64,000 nucleotides of DNA from JAFDZW01 sp035632315 (GTDB taxonomy: Bacteria; Bacteroidota; Ignavibacteria; Palsa-1295): positions 1-64,000 of the forward strand of contig DASQGZ010000055.1 of assembly GCA_035632315.1 (NCBI GenBank), given 5' to 3'. The notes under the pieces were generated by a model, which was given only the letters and a program-made list of their open reading frames with translations, was not told the origin of the DNA and ran no database searches. Both the position numbers and the translations under genes were made by a program. Shown here one piece after another: positions 41,683 through 49,398 of this stretch. The first letter of the stretch is position 1. Each line of letters begins with the position of its first letter.

Positions 41683-42366
41683 ATGACACCTGTAACAACA
41701 TTACCGAACCGTCTGGACGGAGCTGCCGCTTCAATGACCGACGAAGAGCTCGAAGAGTTCGAGCACGGAGCAGATGAATTGCCATATTCCAAAGAAGGCA
41801 CGGAATCCGAGCCGATGCTTCGCTCGCTTACGCGCTCGCTTCTTGTCGAGCTTGGCGAGGACCCCGACCGCGCAGGCTTAAAGCGTACGCCGCACCGTGT
41901 TGCAAAAGCGTGGCGCTATTTTACCAACGGCTATGAAATGGACATCGAGAAAGTGCTTAACGGCGCTATTTTCGAAGAACAGTACGACGAAATGGTGATC
42001 GTCAAAGACGTTGATTTTTTCTCGATGTGCGAACATCACATGCTGCCGTTCTTCGGCAAAGCGCATATTGCATATATTCCGAACGGTAAGATCGTCGGCT
42101 TATCAAAAATTCCGCGTATTGTCGAAGTCTTCTCACGCCGCTTGCAAGTGCAAGAACGAATGACGCGCGAGATCGCCGATACGATTATGCATTATCTCAA
42201 TCCATTAGGTGTTGCCGTAGTCACCGAAGCGCGCCACATGTGTATGATGATGCGCGGTGTCGAAAAACAAAATTCCGTCGCAACGGCAAGCGCCATGCTC
42301 GGCGCATTCAAAGAGCCGAAGACTCGCTCTGAATTTATGACGCTCGTCGGAAGCAAACTTTCCTGA
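41683..42366 (+). CDS. folE: GTP cyclohydrolase I
   Basis: 227 residues; the first about 45 are a variable acidic leader. The zinc site is Cys116, His119 in SMCEHHMLPF and Cys187 in ARHMCMMMRG. GLKRTPHRVAKAW and VGLSKIPRIVEVFSRRLQVQERM are family signatures. It converts GTP to 7,8-dihydroneopterin triphosphate, the first step of folate and tetrahydropterin synthesis and the precursor used by the neighbouring PTPS-type enzyme. The two genes are 23 bases apart. It ends at a strong terminator. Confidence 0.96.
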   Translation: MTPVTTLPNRLDGAAASMTDEELEEFEHGADELPYSKEGTESEPMLRSLTRSLLVELGEDPDRAGLKRTPHRVAKAWRYFTNGYEMDIEKVLNGAIFEEQYDEMVIVKDVDFFSMCEHHMLPFFGKAHIAYIPNGKIVGLSKIPRIVEVFSRRLQVQERMTREIADTIMHYLNPLGVAVVTEARHMCMMMRGVEKQNSVATASAMLGAFKEPKTRSEFMTLVGSKLS

Positions 42367-42384
42367 GTAATATTCATTTTCGAG

Positions 42385-42418
42385 AAGGGCACTCATCGAA
42401 AGATGAATGCCCTTTTTT
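42385..42418 (+). terminator. Rho-independent terminator after folE
   Basis: Stem AAGGGCACTCATC / GATGAATGCCCTT with one mismatch, GAAA tetraloop, followed by four further T. It lies about 18 bases after the folE stop. Confidence 0.9.
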
Positions 42419-42483
42419 ATGTATGCGAAACTCTGCGTGCTTATTTTCGCATACCAATTCATTTATACTCGTCTCAAATCTTT

Positions 42484-44373
42484 ATGCGAACTTTCCTTGC
42501 CACGGCGCTTCTGATCATTGTCTCATCAATTAGCGATGCTCAAACGATTAATTATACGGTCGATCTTACACACACTGATACAAAAGAAGTCATTGTGACC
42601 GTAAAGCCGAACGGCTTTCATTCTTCGCACGCAAGCTATCAAATGCCGGTCTGGGCGCCGGGTGCATATTCGGTAACGAATTACGGACGTTTTGTCAAAA
42701 ACTTCAAAGCGCTCGATAGATCAGGTAAAGAAATTCCGGCAACAAAAGTAAATGACAGCCGCTGGGAGATGAATGGCGCTGAGAACCTTGCCTCCATATC
42801 ATATTCAGTCATTAATTCATATAAAGATACGACGAGTCTCTATTTTGCGATGTGCCAGATCGATACGAGTTTTTTCTTTGCCAACGGGACGGCGCTCTTC
42901 GGGTATCTCAATGATCTGAAAAATATCGGTTCTAACATCGAGTATATCGTCCCGAACACATGGGCGCTTAATACTGCTCTCGATCAGTCAAAAGAATCGA
43001 ATGCAAACGATCTTCCGCAGTATCATTACCTTTCGTTTCAGGCAGCAGGTTACGATGAGCTGGCTGACGCGCCGGTCATGGGCGGCGAAGATATTCTCTC
43101 ACGAAGTTTCACCCAAAACGGTGCGACGTATGACATCGTCCTCGCAAGCGATAAACCATTCCCGATGGACTCGCTCACCGAATACACGAAAAAGATCGTA
43201 AGAACTGAAACAGATCTGTTTGGCGATACACCGTTCAAGCACTATACATTTCTGATCAATGCACCGACGTTTATGAAGTCGCCGTCTCAAGGCTTCGGCG
43301 CCCTCGAACATTCGAATTCCAGCGCGTACTTGCTCGTTAATATGGATTGGGATTTCTTCAAGCAGTTCGGGCTTTCAACCATATCGCACGAATTTTTTCA
43401 CCTTTGGAATGTCAAGCGCATTCACTCGGATAAACTCGGGCCGTTCGATTATACCAAACGCGTGATGACGACATCACTTTGGCTTTCCGAAGGCGTGACC
43501 GATTATTATGCAAATGCACTTCTCTCGCGCAGCGGCATTATGAAGCCGAGCTATTTCGAAGGAAAGATAGCGGAGTGGTATGCCGAAGCAACTCATTCGA
43601 AAGCTGCAAAAACCGAAACGCTCGAACAACTCTCCATTGACGAAAGTGATTTTGATATTGGTAAAGCCGTTAGTTTTTATACAAAAGGACCGCTCGTTGC
43701 GATGATGCTCGATCTGGAGATCCGCACTCGAACCGATAATAAAAAATCGCTTGATGACGTCATGCGCGCACTTTATGCCGATGCAAAGAAAGGTAAGTAT
43801 TTTAAGGACGAAGAGCTGATCGGTAAAATTGAAAAAATTTCCGGGCTGGACTTAATGGATTTTTATCATCGCTACATTGCCGGCACCGATTCGCTCCCGC
43901 TGGTAAGTTATTTACCGAAGATGGGACTGATAAAGGATTATAAAGAAGAGACAAAGAGCGGCGTCAGTTTTCAAGCACATTTTGTCAAAGATATAGCAAA
44001 TCTGGTTATTGATTCATTCATCAACGCTCCGAAAGATATAAAAATAATAAAAACTTCTGCGGGAAAGGATTCGACCTGTGAAGTAACTCGTCACATAACC
44101 ACAGACCTGGAACGAGCGGGCTTGCAAGCTGGGGATACCATTGTCTCGATCGATGGGAAACCGATAGATTTCGATTCCGCAGATGAATTCTCACTCAATC
44201 ACGCTGCGCCTATAACAATAAATATGGTCGTCGCTCGCGCCGGCAAACATTTTGAAACGGCTGTCACGCTGACCAATGCTCGCTCTTCTCGCATCGAGAA
44301 ACGTAACGTCGCTCCCAATAAAGATGCCACACCTGCTGAATTAGCCATCCGCAAGGCGATCTACGGGGGCTGA
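42484..44373 (+). CDS. Secreted M61 family metallopeptidase with PDZ domain
   Basis: The ATG at 42484 opens a signal peptide (MRTFLATALLIIVSSISDAQ), better than the frame start at 42403, which lies in the terminator. The 629-residue protein has the N-terminal beta domain (YQMPVWAPGAYSVTNYGRFVKNF), the zinc motif HEFFHLWNVKRIHS (HExxH) and the third ligand in WLSEGVTDYYAN. Near the end lies a PDZ domain (LERAGLQAGDTIVSIDGKPIDFDS). M61 includes glycyl aminopeptidases. It would act in the periplasm or outside the cell. Confidence 0.92.
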   Translation: MRTFLATALLIIVSSISDAQTINYTVDLTHTDTKEVIVTVKPNGFHSSHASYQMPVWAPGAYSVTNYGRFVKNFKALDRSGKEIPATKVNDSRWEMNGAENLASISYSVINSYKDTTSLYFAMCQIDTSFFFANGTALFGYLNDLKNIGSNIEYIVPNTWALNTALDQSKESNANDLPQYHYLSFQAAGYDELADAPVMGGEDILSRSFTQNGATYDIVLASDKPFPMDSLTEYTKKIVRTETDLFGDTPFKHYTFLINAPTFMKSPSQGFGALEHSNSSAYLLVNMDWDFFKQFGLSTISHEFFHLWNVKRIHSDKLGPFDYTKRVMTTSLWLSEGVTDYYANALLSRSGIMKPSYFEGKIAEWYAEATHSKAAKTETLEQLSIDESDFDIGKAVSFYTKGPLVAMMLDLEIRTRTDNKKSLDDVMRALYADAKKGKYFKDEELIGKIEKISGLDLMDFYHRYIAGTDSLPLVSYLPKMGLIKDYKEETKSGVSFQAHFVKDIANLVIDSFINAPKDIKIIKTSAGKDSTCEVTRHITTDLERAGLQAGDTIVSIDGKPIDFDSADEFSLNHAAPITINMVVARAGKHFETAVTLTNARSSRIEKRNVAPNKDATPAELAIRKAIYGG

Positions 44374-44407
44374 TAATGCAATCATAATCCTTCCGTAACC
44401 CCGGCCC

Positions 44408-44438
44408 GGGAATTCATTTCCTGAAAAATGAATTACCC
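44408..44438. other. Inverted repeat in the M61-HNH intergenic region
   Basis: AATTCATTT and AAATGAATT are perfect 9-bp arms around a 6-base centre, flanked by GGG and ACCC. It lies about 35 bases after the M61 stop. No U tract follows. It may be an imperfect terminator or a leader structure. Confidence 0.35.
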
Positions 44439-44555
44439 TTATGTACACCATCACCGAGCTGGCAACCCGGTGCGCTTAGAAAGGAATATGTTGTCTTCAG
44501 TAGTTACAGTTTAGATTCGTACGACCGACTTCGTCATTTTCTCGAAGAAGACGAA

Positions 44556-45116
44556 GTGACCGAGGCTGTCCTCAACTCCGATAGTCCCGAACTGTCCGGG
44601 ACACTAAGCCCCTCTCTTTCCGGGAAAGTATTACTCCTTAACGGCAATTACGAACCACTGACGATCTGCAGTGTGCAGAAAGCTATTATCCTATTATTCA
44701 TGAGCAAAGCCGAGATCGTCAGCACCGCAACCGGCAAACGAATTCACTCTGCGCATGCATCGATGGCGTTCCCGAGCGTCGTGCGTCTGGCAACATATAT
44801 TCACGTGCCGTTCAAGAAAGTCATTCTCTCACGAAAAAATATTTTACGCCGCGACGGACATCAGTGTCAATATTGCGGCGCACGAACGGCATTAACTGTC
44901 GATCACATCATTCCGAAGTCGCGCGGGGGAGAGGACTCGTGGGAAAATCTTGTCACTGCCTGCATCCGCTGCAACAATCGCAAAGGTAATATGCTGCTCG
45001 ACGATGCGAACATGAAACTGCATAAGCGCCCGATCAGGCCGAATCATGTTGTATTTCTGCGCCAATATGTCGGCACCGTCGATAAGTCGTGGGAGCCGTA
45101 TCTGTTCATGCACTGA
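44556..45116 (+). CDS. HNH endonuclease family protein
   Basis: 186 residues from a GTG start; the same frame stays open upstream of 44556 without another plausible start, so the N-terminus is uncertain. The N-terminal part (VLLLNGNYEPLTICSVQKAIILLFMSKAEIV) is typical of a widespread bacterial HNH family. The HNH site is in CQYCGARTALTVDHIIPKSRGGEDSWENLVTACIRCNNRKGN, with two CxxC zinc pairs and the catalytic His. A metal-dependent nuclease acting on DNA is expected, but its role is not known. The stop overlaps the next start (TGATG). Confidence 0.86.
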   Translation: MTEAVLNSDSPELSGTLSPSLSGKVLLLNGNYEPLTICSVQKAIILLFMSKAEIVSTATGKRIHSAHASMAFPSVVRLATYIHVPFKKVILSRKNILRRDGHQCQYCGARTALTVDHIIPKSRGGEDSWENLVTACIRCNNRKGNMLLDDANMKLHKRPIRPNHVVFLRQYVGTVDKSWEPYLFMH

Positions 45117-45349
45117 TGTCGCATTTCGATAAATCATATTCGAATGGTGAGATCACCGTTCTTTGGAAACCGGAAGTCTGCATTCATAGCGGCAATTGTG
45201 CGCGGGGTTTGCCAAGTGTCTTTAAGCCGAGAATTAGGCCGTGGGTCCAGCTTGAGCATGCAACGACGGGAGAGATCATTACCGCCGTCGAGAAGTGTCC
45301 GTCCGGTGCGTTGTCGTATACCAGGAATCCTCAAGCAGAGAAGCTGTGA
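45116..45349 (+). CDS. Divergent 4Fe-4S mono-cluster ferredoxin-like protein (YjdI type)
   Basis: 77 residues from the ATG at 45116. It has CIHSGNCARGLPSVFKPR and a later CPSGALSYTRN, the pattern of the small YjdI/Fer4_19 proteins, which probably hold one Fe-S cluster. The redox partner is not known. The start overlaps the HNH stop, so translation is probably coupled, an unusual pairing. Confidence 0.85.
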   Translation: MSHFDKSYSNGEITVLWKPEVCIHSGNCARGLPSVFKPRIRPWVQLEHATTGEIITAVEKCPSGALSYTRNPQAEKL

Positions 45350-45396
45350 CCCGCGAATACCCACAGAGATCAGCATCATCCGCGCGTTATTAACCA

Positions 45397-45431
45397 GGTG
45401 TCAGTTGGTAGATGTTAGTTATCCGTTACTA
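45397..45431. repeat. Degenerate 7-bp tandem repeat across the 3' end of the UDG gene
   Basis: Five heptamers in a row: GGTGTCA, GTTGGTA, GATGTTA, GTTATCC, GTTACTA. G is at position 1 and T at position 3 in all five. The third unit contains the minus-strand stop codon of the UDG gene, so the last residues of that protein are encoded by repeat. Confidence 0.55.
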
Positions 45432-46197
45432 ACTCATCATACAACTTCCGAAATTTCTGCAGATCTTCCCACGCGCCATGTTTCCAATTCGGATTGCGAA
45501 GCAGCGCGGCAGGGTGATAGGTCACCATCACTTTCGCACCGCGAAAATCAAACACTTTCCCACGCATCCCTGCTAATGTATCGATCCCATTCTTTAAGAG
45601 ATTCGTCCCCGCGATACGCCCGACGCAGAGGATCATTTTCGGCTTGATAATGTCGATCTGCTTCCATAGATACGGCTCGCAGGCTTCGACTTCCGAGGGT
45701 AATGGGTCGCGATTCCCGGGAGGTCTCGATTTCAGGATATTTGCAATGAATACTTCTTCGCGAGGAAAATTTATCGCCAGCAGCATTTTGTCAAGCAACT
45801 GACCTGCCCGCCCGACGAACGGCTCGCCTTTCTTGTCTTCATCCGCTCCGGGAGCTTCACCGATCACCATTACTTTCGCATTCGGATTCCCGACGCCAAA
45901 GACAAAATTCGTTCGTGTTTTATGCAGCGGACATTTTGTGCAGTTCTCGATCAACGATTTAAGTGTTGGGAGATCCATTGCATGCCGCCACTCTTCATTG
46001 ACAATGGGAAGTGCCTCGTTTTTTTTTGGCGGGGGTTCGGTTCGAGAAACTTCGGTTTTTCTTTTCATGTCAGTATCTTCTGCCCGTAGTTCATTAATAA
46101 GCTGCAAATATACTCGTTCATCACCGTCACGAATTTTTTGCTGCGCCCATCGTTCGACCTCAGAAAGAATATCGAGATATGATCTATCAGCAGACAT
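45415..46197 (-). CDS. Uracil-DNA glycosylase, type 4 (Fe-S)
   Basis: 260 residues. The catalytic domain (residues about 75-250) shows NCTKCPLH (cluster ligands), VMVIGEAPGADEDKKGEPFVGRAGQLLD, ANILKSRPPGNRDPLPSEVEAC (third ligand) and YHPAALLRN. It removes uracil from DNA. The first about 70 residues are a variable extension with an Ala/Pro/Lys-rich linker. The start overlaps the coaBC stop (TAATG). Its last few residues come from a degenerate heptamer repeat (45397-45431). Confidence 0.94.
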   Translation of the reverse strand: MSADRSYLDILSEVERWAQQKIRDGDERVYLQLINELRAEDTDMKRKTEVSRTEPPPKKNEALPIVNEEWRHAMDLPTLKSLIENCTKCPLHKTRTNFVFGVGNPNAKVMVIGEAPGADEDKKGEPFVGRAGQLLDKMLLAINFPREEVFIANILKSRPPGNRDPLPSEVEACEPYLWKQIDIIKPKMILCVGRIAGTNLLKNGIDTLAGMRGKVFDFRGAKVMVTYHPAALLRNPNWKHGAWEDLQKFRKLYDELVTDN

Positions 46198-47480
46198 TAG
46201 AGTATTGTTAATATCTCATTGAGTATTGCACGCGCGCATTCTGTCTTGCTTGCAAGTGCGATCTCCGATCTCGTACCGTCTTTCTTAAAGATCGTCATCC
46301 GATTTGTATCGGACGAAAATCCTGCACCAGCCTCATCGTAAAAATTCAGTACGATCATGTCGAGCGATTTTTCAGCAAGCTTTTTTCGAGCATACTCTTC
46401 TCCGCGTTCTTTCGATTCAAGTGCAAAGCCGACAACGATCTGCTTCGCTGATCTCTTCGAAGCAATATCTTTCAAAATATCTTCCGTCGGCTCGAGTTCG
46501 AGTGTCAGCCCATTCAGCGACCCGTTCTTTTTCAGTTTTGCTATGGAATAATTCTTTACGCGATAATCGCTGACCGCCGCATTCATAATAATTATATCCG
46601 CAGCCGGAAGCTGTTGGGTAACGGCGTCGTGCATTTGAGATGTTGTTTCAACATCGATACGATGCAGCAATCCGTCGGTTTTTTCTGTTGACGGCCCTAT
46701 TACAAGAGTGACACTGGCGCCGAATTCCTGTGATGCGACATTCGCAAGCGCTGCGCCCATTTTGCCGCTCGATCGGTTGCCAATAAATCGAACGGGGTCG
46801 ATCGGCTCGTATGTGGGACCGCCGGTAATCAGTATGCGTTTGCCTTTCAGGTTGGTGTCCGGTGCTTGGTGTCCGGGGTCGGGGATTATGTTTTCAGATT
46901 TTGTTTGCTGCCAGATATTCTCAAATTCTTTTACAACTTCATCCGGCTCTTTCATTCTTCCGATCCCGGAAAGTCCGCTCGCAAGCGCCCCGCTTGTCGG
47001 ATCAATAACATATACTCCTTTTGCTCTGAGCCATTCGATGTTTTCCTGCACGGCAGGTTGCAGCCACATTTCTTCATCCATCGCCGGAGCAAGAACAAGG
47101 GGAGTAACTTCTTTCAGCGATGCGGCAACAAGCAGCACTGCATTGTCATAAATGCCGAAGCGAAGCTTGCCGAGCGTTGTCGCCGAACACGGCGCAATGA
47201 GCATTGCATCGGCAGAACGGCCAAGATCAATATGCCACGTGGATGAGGTGTTGGGTGCTGGGTGCTGGGTGTTGGGGAAATGCGAAGGAAAAATTGATGT
47301 GATCGTTTCGTGTTTTGTGAGGACAGAAAGGGCGTACGCAGTTGTGAATTGCTCGGCGTGCTGCGTCAGGACACAGTGAACATCTGCTCCGGCGCGCATC
47401 AGTTCGCGCGCGACGATCGGCGCTTTAACCGAAGCGACGGAGCCGGTGATGCCGTAAATTATTTTCTTGCCTCGGATCAT
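46197..47480 (-). CDS. coaBC: Bifunctional phosphopantothenoylcysteine decarboxylase/phosphopantothenate-cysteine ligase
   Basis: 427 residues. The CoaC half starts KIIYGITGSVASVKAPIVARELM and has the flavin-binding APCSATTLGK and the PAMDEEMW motif; the CoaB half starts KGKRILITGGPTYEPIDPVRFIGNRSSGKMG. It makes 4'-phosphopantetheine precursors for CoA. Two arrays of four 7-bp repeats lie in frame: one in the CoaC domain (47247-47274, encoding PNTQHPAPNT) and one in the interdomain linker (46854-46881, encoding PDPGHQAPDT). The start overlaps the stop of the upstream aminotransferase (TAATG). Confidence 0.95.
   Translation of the reverse strand: MIRGKKIIYGITGSVASVKAPIVARELMRAGADVHCVLTQHAEQFTTAYALSVLTKHETITSIFPSHFPNTQHPAPNTSSTWHIDLGRSADAMLIAPCSATTLGKLRFGIYDNAVLLVAASLKEVTPLVLAPAMDEEMWLQPAVQENIEWLRAKGVYVIDPTSGALASGLSGIGRMKEPDEVVKEFENIWQQTKSENIIPDPGHQAPDTNLKGKRILITGGPTYEPIDPVRFIGNRSSGKMGAALANVASQEFGASVTLVIGPSTEKTDGLLHRIDVETTSQMHDAVTQQLPAADIIIMNAAVSDYRVKNYSIAKLKKNGSLNGLTLELEPTEDILKDIASKRSAKQIVVGFALESKERGEEYARKKLAEKSLDMIVLNFYDEAGAGFSSDTNRMTIFKKDGTRSEIALASKTECARAILNEILTIL
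46854..46881. repeat. 7-bp tandem repeat inside coaBC (interdomain linker)
   Basis: Four heptamers on the plus strand: GGTGTCC, GGTGCTT, GGTGTCC, GGGGTCG, then GG. The frame of coaBC reads through. The encoded stretch PDPGHQAPDT has a 7-residue period, as expected when 7-bp units are read in triplets. Confidence 0.85.
47247..47274. repeat. 7-bp tandem repeat inside coaBC (CoaC domain)
   Basis: Four heptamers: GGTGTTG, GGTGCTG, GGTGCTG, GGTGTTG, followed by GGG. Encodes PNTQHPAPNT in frame, just before the HIDLGRSADAML segment of the flavoprotein domain, where related proteins are usually shorter. Confidence 0.9.
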
Positions 47481-48604
47481 TACTCAAATAAAACACTCAT
47501 TGCCTTTTTGATCTCTTCTTCGGTAGTATAGAAGTAAGGAGAAAAACGAATCTTTGCGGCTCGAAGTGCGGCGGTTATGGACGCTTTCTCCAATCGCTCG
47601 AACACACTCTCAGCTTTATCAATATTTATTGCAGCGATCCCCCCGCGTTCAACAGGATTGCTCGATGTGAGAACGTCAACCCCGTGCTTGTAACATTCAT
47701 CCACTATCATCCCGCTCAACATTACCGTTCTGCGTTCGGCTTCTTTATAACCAAATTCTTCGATGAATTCAAGCGAGGCTTTGAGCCCTGCGATCGCGGG
47801 GTAATTCATCGTGCCATTTTCATACCGTGATGCATCGTCTCTGATCCTGTCGAGGTCGAAATCGAACGGATTCATCGCATTCTTAACAGTCGTCCAGCCC
47901 ATCGACGACTGGTGGATGAGCGATTGCATTTCTTTGCTGACGTAAATAAACGCGACACCTTCCGGCGCGAGCAGCCATTTATGCGCTCCGCAAGAAAGAA
48001 AATCTATTTGTGATCTCTCGACATCGATCGGCAGGTACGGAAACGCCTGAATCGCATCGACGCAAAAAATAATATTCTGTTCTTTGCAGAACGCTCCGAT
48101 CGCTTCGAGATCGGCGCGATACGCGTAAAGAAATTGCACAGCACTGAGCGAAAGAAGTTTTGTACCGGGTTTGATCGCTGTTCGAAGAAACTCGACCGTC
48201 ATTTTCGCGTCCGCGGGTTCGAGCAGATCGACGACCACACCTTTGCGCTGCTGATTAAGAAACGGATATACGTTCGTCGGGAATTCGTAGCGATACAGCG
48301 CGATCCGATCTCCCTGATTCCACTGTAACCCTTCCGTGAGCAGACTCAATCCTTCGGACGTATTCAGTACGAATGCCAGACGATCAGCAGTCGTACCGAG
48401 CCGATTCGCGAGCATCACCTTCACTTGATTCGCCATTCGCGGCGCCATCGGGAAGCTTTCAATATCTTTCAGCGAGCGCCGTTCCATATAATTTGCTACC
48501 GCCTCGCGTACTCGAAAGCTCATTGGGCTGATCGCCGCATGATTGAGATAGATCATATCCGTCCACGTATGCGGAAACTGCCGGCGTGCTTCTGCAACTG
48601 TCAT
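47480..48604 (-). CDS. Class V aminotransferase (cysteine desulfurase/isopenicillin epimerase-like)
   Basis: 374 residues of the fold type I PLP family. Start region MIYLNHAAISPMSFRVREA, FVLNTSEGLSLL, the SLSAVQFLYAYRADLEAIGAFC segment, VDAIQAFPYLPID and the PLP lysine in SCGAHKWLLAPEGVAFIYV. It lacks a clear catalytic Cys loop of NifS/IscS, so its reaction is uncertain (epimerase-, kynureninase- or lyase-like). It overlaps the coaBC start by one base and follows kdsB by 3 bases, so it is in one operon with them. Confidence 0.86.
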   Translation of the reverse strand: MTVAEARRQFPHTWTDMIYLNHAAISPMSFRVREAVANYMERRSLKDIESFPMAPRMANQVKVMLANRLGTTADRLAFVLNTSEGLSLLTEGLQWNQGDRIALYRYEFPTNVYPFLNQQRKGVVVDLLEPADAKMTVEFLRTAIKPGTKLLSLSAVQFLYAYRADLEAIGAFCKEQNIIFCVDAIQAFPYLPIDVERSQIDFLSCGAHKWLLAPEGVAFIYVSKEMQSLIHQSSMGWTTVKNAMNPFDFDLDRIRDDASRYENGTMNYPAIAGLKASLEFIEEFGYKEAERRTVMLSGMIVDECYKHGVDVLTSSNPVERGGIAAINIDKAESVFERLEKASITAALRAAKIRFSPYFYTTEEEIKKAMSVLFE

Positions 48605-48607
48605 CGC

Positions 48608-49351
48608 TTACGCTTCTCCCCGCTTACGAAGAATGGCTTCGACTTTTTGCACATCATCTTCGGTATCAACCGCGACTGAATGATAATTCACTTCGACACA
48701 ATGAATTTCATACCCCGCATCAAGCCAACGAAGCTGCTCAAGTTTTTCTGCTTCTTCAAGCGGACAAAGGGGAAGCTCAAGAATTTGTAGCAGGTTCTTT
48801 TTACGAAAACCATAGACGCCGATATGCTGCCAGTATTGCACTCGATCATTTCCATCTCGATCGAACGGAATGGGCAGCCGCGAAAAATACAGTGCTCGAT
48901 GATCGCGAGTCAAAGCTACTTTCACCGTTCCCGGATTTTGTAACTCTATTTTATCAGCGAGCGGCGAGATCGGCGTTACGATACGAACACCGGGCGACAT
49001 CTCGAATAGATTACGAAGTTTGTCAATGACAACAGGATCGATTAGCGGCTCGTCTCCTTGAACATTAATAATGACATCAATATCATCAGGCAACGACCGA
49101 GCCGCTACACCAACTCGCTCGGTACCTGTACTGCATTCAGTGGGTGTCATAATCACATTGCCGCCGAACGAGCGAACGTGCTCCGCGATTTCTTCGCTGT
49201 CAGTAGCAACGGCAAGAAAATCTATGTTATGCGCTTTCTCACATCCGTGATATACTCGCTCGACGAGCGAGACGCCCGCAATATGCCGCAGTGGCTTGCG
49301 CTCAAGCCGCGTCGAACCCAGCCGCGATGGGATGATAATTGCTGTTTTCAC
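48608..49351 (-). CDS. kdsB: 3-deoxy-manno-octulosonate cytidylyltransferase
   Basis: 247 residues. AIIIPSRLGSTRLERKPL (nucleotide-binding), ATDSEEIAEHVRSFGG, TGTERVG and INVQGDEPLI (metal-binding) are typical KdsB signatures. It activates Kdo as CMP-Kdo for lipid A-core synthesis, so it implies an LPS outer membrane. The start is GTG at 49351 with no Shine-Dalgarno. A TAGTTTTG sequence only 8 bases upstream could place transcription start at or near the GTG. Confidence 0.94.
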   Translation of the reverse strand: MKTAIIIPSRLGSTRLERKPLRHIAGVSLVERVYHGCEKAHNIDFLAVATDSEEIAEHVRSFGGNVIMTPTECSTGTERVGVAARSLPDDIDVIINVQGDEPLIDPVVIDKLRNLFEMSPGVRIVTPISPLADKIELQNPGTVKVALTRDHRALYFSRLPIPFDRDGNDRVQYWQHIGVYGFRKKNLLQILELPLCPLEEAEKLEQLRWLDAGYEIHCVEVNYHSVAVDTEDDVQKVEAILRKRGEA

Positions 49352-49398
49352 TTGGGTGCAAAACTACGGAGAAAGGAGACTGAAATTCGGCAAGAGGG

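Noticed and set aside
46854..47274. Heptamer arrays as a CRISPR or as a frameshift error
   Set aside because: Units are 7 bp with no spacers, and the coaBC frame reads through both arrays.
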